Of a stretch of 64,000 nucleotides of DNA, positions 1 to 13,145 are shown one piece after another. The notes under the pieces were generated by a model. It ran no database searches and was not told the DNA's origin. It was given only the letters and a program-made list of their open reading frames with translations. The translations under genes were made by a program, and so were the position numbers. The DNA is from Nymphalis io (Eukaryota > Arthropoda > Insecta > Lepidoptera > Nymphalidae): assembly GCF_905147045.1 (NCBI RefSeq), contig NC_065891.1:8069001-8133000 (forward strand), read 5' to 3'. Every line of letters begins with the position of its first letter. Positions within the stretch are counted from its first letter, which is position 1.

Positions 1-3000
1 TGCATATTATAAGGTGTTAAAAAACAAATGTTAATTTTTTAAATGACATATTATGAAAACTGACGAATAGTCAGTTGCCTAAGAGGGCGTGAACCCATGT
101 CTATGGTGCAGCACCAAACACCGTGTAACGCCACGGCACACCACGCCTCTGCCGGGACACAGCGCGTCGCCGTACCGCAGCACGTTGCCGTGTACGGTGC
201 ATCGCAATTTTTGTTATTGCTTAGTTAGCACGTGTTAATAAAAATGGCTGACAATTTATAGGTCGAATTTTTAACTACAATAGTGGAAGCCCGTCTAGTT
301 CTTCCACTAAAACTAAAATTTTAATATAATATAAATATATAGTAAAACAATTATTCCACATCTTAATATATATTTTAAAGCTTTCATCTTTTAGGGCCTT
401 TTTAATTTTTAGGCGCATTAAAAAATGCGACACCTTAGCGCAAAGTTTATGTTTATAATCTGACACGTAGTCGGGTTCCTCAACAATATTTGTTTCAATA
501 TCGGAACCATGTAATAAAGCTTTCCAAGAGACACTCAATAAAAAACGAGTACGATATAAATGCATTCGAGTTATTTTAGGGTGATTCTCCTATCAATGCT
601 CTCCAAACGACGTATGTAGAAACTTTATTTCTAATATGTTACAGTCGTCGTCGATGCCTCTTATGTTCCATTCCCTTAATTTATAATTTTGTCAAATTAA
701 ACAGAAACATTCAATGTATTCTAAAAAGAACTTTTTAATTTACTTAATTGCATATTCCTTTATTTAATTTGCATGTAATAATTACCAATTCCTTACAATG
801 CCCTTATTTATGCTCTTACCATATAGCAATACACTCACTTATGCAGTATAATATTATGTATTGTGCCGTTGCGTAGTCCGTCTTGAGAAAGGCCGCCTTT
901 AAATTTGTACATGGGTACTTCAAGGCGTAATAAACAACACTTTCTCTATTATAAAAAGAGAGTGTTTTTATCGATAAAACCATTCTAGGAGTTAATTCCT
1001 GTAAAATATATTAGATAGATTATAAGGTACTATACGCCTAGCGAAGTGGGCGAGTTAGCTGGCTTGTTCATATCTTACAGCTAGTTTATCTTTAAGATAT
1101 ACCTACTATTTATTATATTTATTTAATTTATAATGTATATATAAATTAACATTTAAGAATTTGATTTCAAGTTTTAGAATCGAGTAATAGCTGTTGGCAT
1201 TATGAATTGTGCATCCTCTTGCTTTTGCATATAAGAAACATATACCTTATAGTTAAGTATCTTTTTGAAATTAGTTTCATAAATGTTATGTAATGTTTTC
1301 ATAAATGTTTTGTAATGTTTTCATAAACAATATTTTTTACCTAACAGATATTATTTCTTGTGTATAGTTTTGTAGAGAGATTAGAATAAAGCTTACTTAA
1401 TCTTTTCTGATTTATATAATGACGAGGAAAGCTAAATCTGTATCATGAACTTTTTGTAAAATAAGAAAATATAATTTTTATTGAATACTCAATGAAGTTT
1501 TTCTTAACAATCTGTAAAATATTTTTTGATACTATGATAGAAAGGCGATACACATTTTTTGTTTATTGATAATTATTAGTCTCATAAGAGTTTTCTAAAA
1601 AAAGAAGACTCTTTTTTGGTTGTATTTATCGTACTCTTTGTGATTTACTTTTATAAAATGGTATGTTAGTCTTTTAGCCCAATTTTGCTTCATTTTCTTG
1701 GGTATGGTATCCATGCCACAATAATATTTTTTTTGCTGCTTTTATCGCCAGTATATTGATGATTTAATATGTTTTATTATAAGTATTGTTATGTGTACTA
1801 CTTCTAATCAAACAGTTGTCGAAATATGGTATCCATTAGTCATTGAATTTAAATGTAACAGACGGCTCGAATGCAATTTGCCAAACTTATACCCAAGCTG
1901 TATTCGGTTGCAAGCCAATTTTCCGCCAAACGCCGCCTAGCGATCTGCTATTACGTTTGTTCGCGAGACAACCGCTCGTGTGGTAACCATTTCACGCTCG
2001 ATTTCATCCCTGCCACTAAAATAGGGACGGACTATAGTATGTTGTACATAGAGTATATTCTAAAAATGTAGTCAACGAAAATTTCTGTAGATTAACATTT
2101 TAGACTATTCTTTCATTTTTTTGTATATCAATAACAATAGATATTATTCTAAGAGACTACTATATTACCTAGATTCGATATAGTCGATGATTTTTTTGCA
2201 TATGAAAGTAATAAATAGAACATCAGTAGAGGATGATGGCTTGATGAATGAAAATGATTCACCAATATATCCTTAAAGGATCCCGATCTTCTTACTTAGC
2301 CGTTATCCGCACGGTCGGTTTATTTCAATTTCCTTCATAAAAGACGCCATTCTCGGATTTGAAGTAGATTTATCATGCTCGGATAAAGCGGGCACTTTTT
2401 GTGCTTTTCTTGTGCCTGGATCTGACCCGAGATCTGTCCACTTAATGTGAATAATGGTGTGCGATGGAAAACGAATGCGAACCCGAACACAAAAGACAAC
2501 AATACGAAGCGATTTTAAGATTTGATACAAGGATTTTGTTAAGATAATATTGCGCTGCGTGATATCTACGCGAATCTTCTTAAGTATAATATAGAGTAAA
2601 GAGATTCGTTTTCATGAGCTCTGCCTTTATATTGCTCAAGCTAATAACTGAGCTGAGAAGTTAAGTTTTTATGTAGTATTTATATAAGTATTTTTTCAAT
2701 TATACCCGACGTCATTGAACCCATTGGACCACAGATATAATTGTTGAAAGGATTCCTAAATTGAACTATTCTTGTACCAACCATAACATCACGTCATAAA
2801 ATATCTAATAGGAGAGAAATCAGTGCACAAATTGCTAAAATATCCTACTTATTGGCTAGTCTAGCTGTCTGACTATCTTACCAGTTTTCAGCTATCCTGA
2901 TCAATCTTCTTTTTAAGAAGACATTGCATTTGCATCAGACCCCCGAAGGACATGAGTCATCAGTTAATAAAATTGCACGAATTAAAGATAATTAAATGTT

Positions 3001-3398
3001 TAGTTAATAGGTATAGTAGTAGTGTAGTTAACTATAACGAAGCACACATAATCTAAAGAACCTGTTATAGAAAATTAAGTTTTTTATTTTGAGAACACAA
3101 AGTCAAAATAAATACATTTCTATTGAATAGACACTCAATTATCTCCAAAGCTCATAAAATCGCTACTTGATATTTAAAGACCTTTCATATATTCGAAATA
3201 ATGACTAGAATTTCTATAATATCAAAGGAAGTTTGTTAGTCTTTATTTTGTTAGTACATTTATCAAATATTGCTGTTCATATTTACGAAATAATCAACAC
3301 AACAACTTATAAACAATTATTTTATAACATAAAATTATAAATATAAAAGCATTCTTTATATAAATTGACATATAATATGTGTCATTTGAAAAAAAAAC
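1..3398. other. AT-rich stretch without a supported gene
   Basis: No ORF here has codon structure, splice context or protein similarity that I recognise. GC-richer islands occur at about 100-230, 1860-2020 and 2300-2530. The last contains a 75-codon minus-strand frame that I could not place in any family. These islands could be conserved regulatory DNA or worn-out repeats. Confidence 0.5.
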
Positions 3399-3685
3399 CC
3401 CGAGATGGCCCATGGTTAGAACGTGTGAATCTTAAACTCGTTGGTTCAAACCCGGGCAAGCACCACTGAATTTTCATGTGCTTAATTTGTGCTTATAATT
3501 CATCTCCTGCTTGAAAGAAAACTTCGTGTGGAAACCTACATATGTCTAATTTCATTTTTGAAATTGTGCCGCATGTGTATTCCACCAACCAGCATTGGAG
3601 TAGCGTGGTGGAATAAACTCTTACCCTTCTCCACAAAAAAGGACAGGAGCCTTAGCCTAGCAGTAAGACATTCACAGGCTGTTAC
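3399..3685 (+). repeat. SINE family A (tRNA-derived), diverged copy
   Basis: The copy opens with the tRNA-like head ('gagatggccc', then 'ggttcaaacccgggc', which fits a pol III B box). It runs through the family body ('ttttcatgtgcttaattt', 'gcgtggtggaata') and ends at 'cattcacaggctgttac'. It is more diverged than the copies at 12.6 and 40.5 kb. The ORF inside it is SINE sequence, not a gene. Confidence 0.85.
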
Positions 3686-6600
3686 TTTATTTGTCAATTT
3701 ATTTATTCAAGAGATAATATTTCCATCTCAATATTATAATTTATTCATATTACATTGCATTGAGAATGTATTAAAATAGCATCGCTCCTTATTCTGTATA
3801 GATATTTATTACACACCATCATAGCGGGATCGAGACGATGATATCCGCGGAATGTGTGCCGTCTAGATAATCGATTCTAGCAGCAAAACCTTCTCGAGCC
3901 TTGAGAGATGCACTCGAGATGAAGTTCCAGGTACCAATAAATATACTTACAATTTCTACTTTGTGTTATACAAAAAAATATGATACACGTATTTGGCGCA
4001 ACAGAATCAGATCGTTGTAATCCTTTCATTTGTAACGAATGTTTAATTATTTTTTAAAAAAGTTACTGGAATTGTATTCTGTCGTCGGTTGTAGTCTTAA
4101 AGTTTGATTTATTTAAGGTACAAATCCGCTCAACCATCTTCTAGCTTGAGTTATTAAATTGCTTAATTTTTTACGTTTATTTCATTTCGCAGTGTGATAA
4201 AAAACGTGTTGAAAATATAACAGATCTCTAGCTTTTTTCTAAATAATATATCAGCCTATATATTTCAATTTTGTTCTCAATAGCGATAAAATGTCATTAA
4301 ATATTATTACAAAAAATACCGATGATAACGATAACACATATACTTACAATATAAATTATATATACATTTAATGTAAATTAATTTAAATCAAATAAATTTA
4401 ACTTAAATTATATTTCTGTTTATAATAATATAGTTATTCAAATGAAGGCCTACTCTATAAAAGTAAGCGGATTTTATTCGAATTGTACTGAATAAAATTG
4501 TTAAATCTACTACATCTACTCTAATACAATTTGTAGTAAACAATGATCCCGGCGCTAAGGTGGCATTATCGGATTGAAAAAAAATGTTACAAAACAGTTA
4601 TGTAAGTTGGAAAATGTAACTTGGTATTCTGAAGTAGAGTTGATATTCGTTCGGGAGTCGGAGCGTGAGTGCGATGGCGAGTTTTACAATGTTCATGTGA
4701 CGGCGGAACCTTTTTGTTGGGTCCTTTGTGCAGAGAATCCGCGATGCCCCTGGGGCCAGGAGCACGATTTCCATTACACGAGAGAGTTTTTGAAGAGACC
4801 TTAGCATTTCAAAAAATTTACACCGCGTTTATGTTTCCTTTAATAAGAACCTAAAATTGAAATTGAATGTTACCACTTTCATTAATAGTAGACACTAGAC
4901 GCAATAGTTAAGTAAGTGTTGTGACGTCAATTATTAATTTGTATTATTAACATAATACATTATTAGTCAAAAATATGCTAGTTCTAATACATAGAAATTA
5001 AACGAGAAAAAACGTAACGATTTTGCTAAAAAAACTTTGCACTGGTGTAAAATTCAATAATATGCATTTAGCTGAGATGGGGCATAAATGATGCAATAAC
5101 GTCAAGTCACGTTTGGACAGTATTTTGAGTTGAAAGTTGTGCACCAGCTGCTACTAGCAGGGATGCGAACCACTTTTGAATGACTTAAATATTTTTTATT
5201 ACATTCATCTTAGTAATGTACGATCGTGGCAACAAAATCTGATAAAATTAAAATATATATTTTAGTCACATATACATCGTACGCTATAAAGTAATTAGTA
5301 ACGATTTATTTAATTCTTATATCGTAATTTAATTAATTGTATTTCCTAATAATTAATATGAATAATATTTTCATTGGGAAAATTAAAAGTGGGATAAAAA
5401 ATATATAATGTTCGACATTCTGGTATACCTTAAAGTACAGCTATAATGCCAGTTCTATTTCAATTACGGTAAGGGACATTATAATTATGAGTTTTCGGTA
5501 ATCATAATTACAAGAGTTATAGTCGTAGTCACCCGAATAAATGATATCATTTGTTGGAAATATTTTCGCAATGGTAATGTCAGGTGATTTCGTAGCTCAG
5601 GTCTGGCAACAATACAGTAAAAACGTTCGTCGTAATTATGATCATTTTGCTAGCCATTTCATTAACATGAGCGTGCATAAGCGTTTCACATTGTGTCCAA
5701 TTAAATCAATAGCTTAATTGAAATGAAAGGAACATTTTCATTATCTGTTTTTTTAAATTATTTTTATAAGTAAATGTAAATGCACGATACAGCATAAACT
5801 AATGCATGCTATGTTATGTTATGCTGTTTACTAATGCAATACGTAAAAGTGAATGCGATTAAAATTCAAGATTTATAAGTAAAATGATTCTCTAGATATA
5901 TCTTCGTGCAATGTAAAATATAGAAGAATTCCTAAAGTGAAATTATTCCAACCGCCTATGACCTTAAACTGCTTAATTACTGAGTTAAATTAAACAAAAT
6001 AAATAAATATATAATACATATTTTAATAGTTATGAACAAACATATATTGATGATGTAAATCGTTACAAATACTATAAATAATAATATCATAGATAATAAA
6101 TAAAATGATGTATGATTCACTTCGAGTTTAAGGCGGTTAGTAAAAATCAAACCGATAGATAATAAGCATAACATGACGCTACTTATTAAATTAAAATTCA
6201 TCTGAAATAACAGAGAACATATTTTTTTAAATAATATTTTTAGTATAATTTAAACGTTTAGAATTAAACGTTCTTAAAACAATTAAATAACTAAAAGGAT
6301 TGCTTGTCAGATGGGGTCGAGGTGTGGGCACCCACGTGTGGAACGAGGGTTGGAGTGAATTTTCTGCTCTGCCGCGCGGCGAGATGAAGAGACCTCTAGA
6401 AAACTAACCACTAAAAGCTGTAGATATAAAGTCCGAACAAAATGTTCATTCTTTGAGCTCTATTCTAAAATACGATGTAAGTATTCTTTTAGCGATGTTG
6501 TGAAAACTGTTTCCAGCAGTAAATGATACCTACTGTAAAATCATTCAGAAAATAAGTATGATACAACATATTTTTATTATTATAGATCTTAGGAACTTAC

Positions 6601-7832
6601 TACAATTACACGATATGCCTAAATTTAACTATATAATATTATAACTATGTCAATATTGAAGCTAGGAAGAATTCATGCAGAAATATTCATATAGATTCGA
6701 AGTAACATCATTGATATAGCAAATCCGTGTTAAACAAGTATTTGCGTACAATTCAAATTCTATTCGCGTTCGGACGCAAAACGTTTCACCTGCCATAGTT
6801 TATTACCTATTCAACGGACTCGCACAAATAAAATTGTATAATGCATAAGCGAATAGCGAGTGGCGAGTTTGATTTACGAGGGAGCGGGTGGCCGCCTGAG
6901 TCACGCGCTGAATAACAAACATAGGGTCATTCAAACTCCGTCCTACCGTAACAAACCTAAATACCCATTTCAGTTACATTAGCGTATCATTTTCATGTTT
7001 ATTCAAGGTGTTAAGAAAATATGTAATTGTCAAAAGAATAATTTTTAATTCGTGTCTCTTTTGAAAAAAATAAGCAACAATTTATAAAATTAAATTCTTT
7101 ACCGAAAAATAATAATTATTTCATTCATTCATTTATGATATTGTTTTTATTATATATTTATTTATTATTGTTTACAAAGTGTTTTTTTTATTATTACATT
7201 GTATATACAAAACGGTAAATTAAGTGAGTTTTGCATTTCATTTAAAAGGTTTATATGTAGCATATATTTGTAAAAGAACAAATTTGGGATAGTACCGTGA
7301 TAGATCATGACACATCAAAATACTCTTTATGGTCAAGCCTCTCTATTGACCTCTGGGATGCGGTTACACAAAATCCCTTAAGGACTGTCTGACATGAATC
7401 TGCTTTTAAATATCCGTTATTCGATAAATGTTTCGCTTCTATAACAATGTTTTTATTCAATTCAATTAGAATTGAATAAAATAAACTATTTACAATTAGC
7501 ATCGAAGTAACCTTCTAACACATAGGTTTTCTTTTAAAACATGAATATTTCATTTTTTTCTGAATGAACCTGCAATATTTTTCAGGCTTCAAAATGTTAC
7601 GTAGACGATAGAGAGGTAATCAGCTAATGGAACGTGTTAAGGTTAGGTACTTTCATGAAGATCTTAATCAGGTCAAAATCTTCGATCAAGATATACCTAT
7701 TTGCCATTTCTAATCGTACATATTTTATTTGATGGAAATTCTAAGTACGCATTAATGGGTCAAATATATGTCGAATTCGTTAAAGATTAAATATTTGAAA
7801 GTTTAATTAGGTTCTATTTATGTATTGATATC
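3686..7832. other. AT-rich stretch without a supported gene
   Basis: Nothing convincing is coded here. GC-richer islands lie at about 3820-3930, 4650-4805, 6300-6420 and 6830-6910. The 4574-4804 frame is open on both strands, but it has no signal peptide, no good splice sites and no family resemblance. Confidence 0.5.
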
Positions 7833-8118
7833 ACTGGTGGAAGTCTTTGTGCAAGCTCGTCTGGGTAGGTACCACCCATTCATCAGATATTTCACCGCAA
7901 CACAGCAGTACTTGGTATTGTTGTGTTTCGGTTTGAAGGCTAAGTGAGCCAGTGTAATTACAGGCACAAAGGATGTAACATCTTTGTTCCTATGGTTGTT
8001 GACGCATTAGCGATGTAAGCGATGGTTGACATTTCTTACAATACCAATGTCTACGGGCGTTGGTGACCACTTACCATCTGATGGCCTACATGTTTGGTCA
8101 CCTACCTATTCTATAAAA
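7833..8118 (+). repeat. SINE family B copy
   Basis: The copy starts near 'ctggtgg' and includes 'caagctcgtctgggtaggta', 'gtgagccagtgtaattacag' and the 3' block 'gaccacttaccatctgatgg'. It ends 'ctattctataaaaatg'. It matches the chimeric copy at 12.07 kb on the same strand and those at 16.5 and 43.7 kb on the opposite strand. Confidence 0.8.
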
Positions 8119-11100
8119 ATGTTTTTGTTGCACTAATATATAGAATCAAATTAATATATTGACTATGGCACACTCGTAATTGTTAATACAGGTAAAAACC
8201 ACCGTTGGTGGAATGATATAGTAGGTGTGGTATTAGTTCAATACTCATATACAAAGATTATCTTATGTATAAGCATTATGTTCATTGGAGCAGATGTATA
8301 ACGGTCTCGAGAAAAAAAAGGAACATTGCTAACGATCCTCCAAGGAAGATACAAATACTGTAAGAAATATTTATGGAGGTTTTTCGCAATGGAATCCCTG
8401 AGGAAAGCGGCTGCGACCGAGTGCCCTCTGAAAATGGGAGAAAACACGATACAAATCCCTCGCCACGCATAATTCTTAATACAGGGATTATGGAACGGCT
8501 TTCTTAAGGCTTGGGTGCCAAAAGAAAGATAACAAGCAATTAGTATGTGCTAAAAAGTAGCTGGAAATTGGACGAGCGTAAAATTGTTACTTTTAAAGTT
8601 AAAAATTTATGTTGTGTAATTTAATTGTTATTTTGTTTAAAAATATTTAAAAAAAAAGTAATTTCTCTTAACAAATCAAGCAATCAAATTATATGCATTG
8701 TATCGGTAAGAAAATAGAACAACAAAACACCGAAAACATTAAAGAAACTCTTATAATGTTTTTAATTACTTAAAGAAAAACTGATAAAGATCAAATTATT
8801 TTTAATTAAATATTTAAAATATTCTGTAAGTCAGTGCCCATGTTTACTAAGTTATAGAAGAGCAGATATCGGGTACCTACCATACATCCAACAACATAAG
8901 TTGAATTAATGACAAAAATAATATATTAGTTGTATAATACTGTAAAAGTTGCACGTTTATCATCTCATTATGAGCACACTCACATAGAATTAAATTAAAT
9001 TGAATATAGTAGTAGGTAGGTAATTGAGTAGGTATTTGTAGATTAACCCATGTAGTTTAAATAAAAATTTATATTAATTAATAATATTATAAAAATTCAA
9101 TCGTATCTGTGATCTCTGTATTTATAATTTGTGTTTACATTTCACACATAAAATAAATTTAATTTATTTAAATGTATTAATGTAATAAAATACATAGGCT
9201 TCCTGTTTACATGAAAAGGTTGAACACGTAGCTTTCGTTTTTAGTGTCAAATTATGTTAGTGATTTTTGTCAAACATATTTATTAATCAGCATAATACGA
9301 CGATTCGTAAACTAATTATGTAGCAATACAGAATAGTTGACATGCAAATAGGATTAATTTAACACACGAAATGATTTTATAGATTTATACTAATTATAAA
9401 TTCTGTTATTAAATTTAGCAATTGCATTTATTTATAACCAAAATTGGATTTCCTTGGATTTGGCATATAATATTATTACATTGTGCTTTCTATCATCTCG
9501 CCAGAACATATCGAAAGTGCATCAGGCCTGACGTTTCGTTTCTTATTTATTAACTTAATTAAATTTTATTTAATATTAATTTGGCCCACGGTTCACTATC
9601 AATCTCATCACAAACCGCCGGTGTCGCCAGACAAATCTTGATAAGAACGTCCGATAATTGAACCCTTAAACGCTTCAACCACTATGCGGGTGGCAAAACC
9701 GTTTATGGCTCAAAAGAGTGCTTGCATCGGCCAGGTGGCTGGATGTAAAAGTTTGCCAAATCTATGCTGCGCCGACCTAAAAAATATATTAGAAAGAAAA
9801 AAGAAAGAAAAATATCTTTATTTACTCATATCTCTATACCTACATTATCTTAAATTTGCCAAAGGAGTGGTTACACAGAAATTAAAATAATATAATTTAA
9901 ATAAGCGCAACGATTTACGGTCCAGTCCGCCTTCTGTCGTCCCCACTCCGCACAACACAAGCTTCATGTTTAATTGTAGGGGTAAATAGGAATATTGGTA
10001 ATTTATTGATATGGTTTTTTGTTTTGTTCTTTTAAGAAAAATAAGAAAAATAATGCCAGTTGCCAGTAATGTTGAATTAGAGCGCGCTTAATATCAGTGA
10101 AATTTCAGATTTCATCAGTGCTTCCCTTACACGTCCCTCTCGATACTTGATCTCTTTTATGTGCTTTTTCTATATACAATGACCTTTCTTTTTATTATTT
10201 TTTTTATTGCATTATAGTTGTGTGTTAATTATTACAAAACGCTGTTTTTTTTTCGTAGTTCTTTCGTCGCAACAACGCCGCAGCGACTGATTTAAGGAAC
10301 AAATATATTTTTAAGTACCGCTGCCATACGACAGGAAATGTGGTTTTTCGCGGAGGAAAGGATATGCAGTAAGCGCCAAAAGCTTTTTATCGCTGTAAAG
10401 AGAAACAGGTTTTACAAAAAAGCCCAAATATATAGCCTTGCATTATTTGTAAATATAATTAATTATCCAGTTTTTGTCACAATAACCAATAGCTTTACGA
10501 CAATAAAAAAAAAGATTTCGTGATTTTTTTTCTATCGAACGATTTTATTATTTTATGTTTTTGATCAAACAGAATCCTTGAAAAAGAATATAATATTTTA
10601 TTTTTAAGTTTTAAGTAGATTTACCCATATAAAATCAACAATGAAAATTTTGGTCTGAAATGTATGAAAGGCTTGCTTTGCCTTCGAAGAGAGTTAGTTT
10701 TCCTTCGAAGACAGCTAGTTACAGATATTGATATTTTAAAAATACTTGTAATTTTATTATATGAAATGTAACATAATTATATAATAATTTTATAACATAA
10801 TTAAATAAAAATATATTTTTTTGTATTATAAATACAAAAAAATAAATTCAGTTTCGATAAGTTGCGTACTTTTATTCGCGTTCACCTGGGCCTCGTAAAT
10901 ATCACACAGGACCATAAAATGCATTAGTAAAGTCTGCTTTGAATAATACGAACCCAGTGAGCTTTCCGGAGCGAAATAAAATTCTAAATGTGCGTAGAAG
11001 GTCGTCGAACGTTTTACTGCTCTATGCAATGCGAAGAGTCTGTGATTAATGTCATTAATTTATAAATATACATCTACAAATAGATTTGTTAAAGTTGTTG

Positions 11101-11958
11101 AGATTTTTATATGCATACTAAATGCATTTTTAGATGTAAGCTAGTTCCGACTTCGTATAGGCGAAATAAAAATTTAAATTTTTTTGGTAAAAAAATAAAT
11201 TTCCGGCATCCAATCGCAGCCGGGGCAATCTATACCATCTAGAGACCCAATCAAACACAAACATTTTTATGAAAATCGCTCCAGTCGTTTAGGAGGATTT
11301 CAATGATATAAACAAGTAGAAATACTTTTTAGTTACCATTTTACAGGAATTAATTAAAAATCTAACTACAATCGATTTGATAGTACATTCTACCGAGAAC
11401 TAACAAGAAACTCAGTATTAACTCTTTGTCTTAAATAAATAACACAGCCAACTTATGTCCTGTATTGAAATCAACTAATACGAAACACCACTCCACACTT
11501 TTATTATCATCTACATATTCTTGTATTGCGCAATTATCCTATATATTATTATAAAGCATATAGCCTTATATATTAATGTTTTAATCAGATAAGATTTAAA
11601 TTTGTTAATAGGAAAAGTTATAATAATTTAAGCTAGGCATCATAATATTGTATTTGTTTTATTTCTAATAATTATTAAACTTACTAAACTAGTGAGTGCA
11701 GCGGTTATTACGCGGCGCGGCGAACTGAGTAATTTGCGTTGACGGTATAATAGATACAATATTTTGAATATAAACTTAGAACTTTCCGGTACAAAAAGTA
11801 TCATATACTCAGCAAAAGTATTTATAAGGTCAGCTGTATTCTGACCTAGAATATTTGCTGTATAAAACTAGTCAAGTTTTACTAATAATAAATGAATGCA
11901 TAGAATTTTATAACTTCGTATTAACAGATACGTAAAGTCTTAATACATCCAGTTAATA
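8119..11958. other. AT-rich stretch with one LINE-like relic
   Basis: No gene is supported. GC-richer islands lie at about 8280-8500 and 9590-9790. The segment 11140-11330 reads like a decayed LINE 3' region: 'gaaaatcgctccagtcgttt' followed by 'aggaggatttcaatga' is a phrase I associate with widespread lepidopteran LINE 3' UTRs. That assignment comes from memory of the phrase only. Confidence 0.4.
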
Positions 11959-11984
11959 TAACTCAGCGGTTAAAGTAAATTAAT

Positions 11985-12345
11985 TTTATCCGAACATTAC
12001 AGGTTCAGACCCGGGCAAGCACTACTAAGTTTTCATGTGCTTAATTTGTGTTCATAAATTAGTTTACCCCTACGTAGGGGTTTATGTAAGCTCATCCGGG
12101 TAGGTACCACCTACTCATCAGATATTCTGCTAAGCAGCAATACTTGTTGCGTTCCGGTTTGAAGGATGAGTGAGTCAGTCTAACTACATGCACAAGGGCC
12201 ATAACATTTTCGTTTCCAAGTTTGGTGGCGCATTGGCGATGTAAGCATTGTTAATATTTCTTACATTGCCAATTTCTATGAGCGGAGCGGTGAAATGGTC
12301 ACCCATTTAACATTAGGTGGCCAAATTACCGTCCGCCTACCTATA
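11985..12345 (+). repeat. chimeric SINE: family A head joined to family B body
   Basis: The first part (about 11985-12060) is a family A head, with 'acccgggcaagcac' and 'ttttcatgtgcttaattt'. It then switches to family B from about 12075, with 'gtaagctcatccgggtaggt', 'ggtttgaaggatgagtgagt' and a 3' end 'taccataaaaaaaa'. A perfect 14-bp palindrome, cccctacgtagggg (12067-12080), marks the junction. It could be one chimeric SINE or a B copy inserted into an A copy whose remainder was lost. Confidence 0.65.
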
Positions 12346-12621
12346 CCATAAAAAAAATCAACAATTTACCTGATGATATTAAAGATATTAAAACATTTAG
12401 ATCATAGTGTAAGACCTATTAATTCTAAAAAATAATCTACTACCTAATAATATATATAGACCTACTAATCTAAAAATATATTAAAATTTAGAATATTCAT
12501 GATATATGTATTAATTTAAATTGATGTAGAATGAATTTGATATATTTAAGATATTAACTTGCATATTCTAAGCGGCAAAACATGCATGCACTTATTATTA
12601 TTTCATAAGTCATCTGTATAA

Positions 12622-12920
12622 GCCGAGATGGCCCAGTGGTAAGAACGCGTGAATCTTAACCGATGATTGTGGGTTCAAACCCGGGCAAGCACCACAGAAT
12701 TTTCATGTGCTTAATTTGTGATTATAATTCATCTCGTGCTTTACGGTGAAGGAAAACATCGTGAAGAAACCTGCATGAGTCAAATTTCACTGAAATTCTG
12801 CCACATGCGTATTCCACCAATCCGCACTGGAGCGGTATGTTGGAATAAGCTCCAAACTTTCTCCCCAAAAAAGGGAGAGGAGGCCTTTAGCCCAGCAGTG
12901 GGACATTCACAGGCTGTTAC
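12622..12920 (+). repeat. SINE family A, nearly intact, with target-site duplication
   Basis: This is a full-length copy. It has an A-box-like 'tggcccagtgg', the B-box-like 'gggttcaaacccgggc', a complete body and the end 'cattcacaggctgttac'. The flanks carry the direct repeat aagtcatctgt at 12607-12617 and 12925-12935, as expected for target-primed reverse transcription. The frame open across 12718-12951 is SINE sequence. Confidence 0.9.
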
Positions 12921-12965
12921 AGAGAAGTCATCTGTGTCGTGTTTTTCATAAATAAAGATTATTAT

Positions 12966-13145
12966 TACCTCGTGTCCCGTGGCGTAGAAAACAATTGCAA
13001 GGAAACCCTCATACCTTGGATGAAAATCTGTCCCATGTGTGTGGCCAACCCGCGTTGGAGCAGGGTGGTGGAATAAGCTCTAATTCTTCTCAGGTAGAAA
13101 GAAGGTGTACTACTACTGGGCTAACCAGTAGTAGGACAATAACTC
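12966..13145 (+). repeat. diverged SINE family A-like 3' half
   Basis: Family A body landmarks are recognisable but worn: 'gcaaggaaacc', 'aatctgtcccatgtgtgt', 'cgcgttggagcagggtggtgg' (only part matches the family) and 'aataagctctaattcttctc'. The head is missing. It sits 45 bp after the intact copy that ends at 12920. Confidence 0.5.

Noticed and set aside
2303..2530. 75-codon minus-strand frame
   Set aside because: No recognisable domain, and the flanks lack convincing splice signals. It could be part of a lost element.
4574..4854. Overlapping frames on both strands at a GC-richer island
   Set aside because: No splice sites, signal peptide or family resemblance, and frames open on both strands argue for non-coding sequence.
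12718..12951. 77-codon open frame, with similar frames at 3489-3779, 34517-34786 and 40668-40928
   Set aside because: All are translations of the same family A SINE body on either strand. The similarity among them is repeat sequence, not a gene family.
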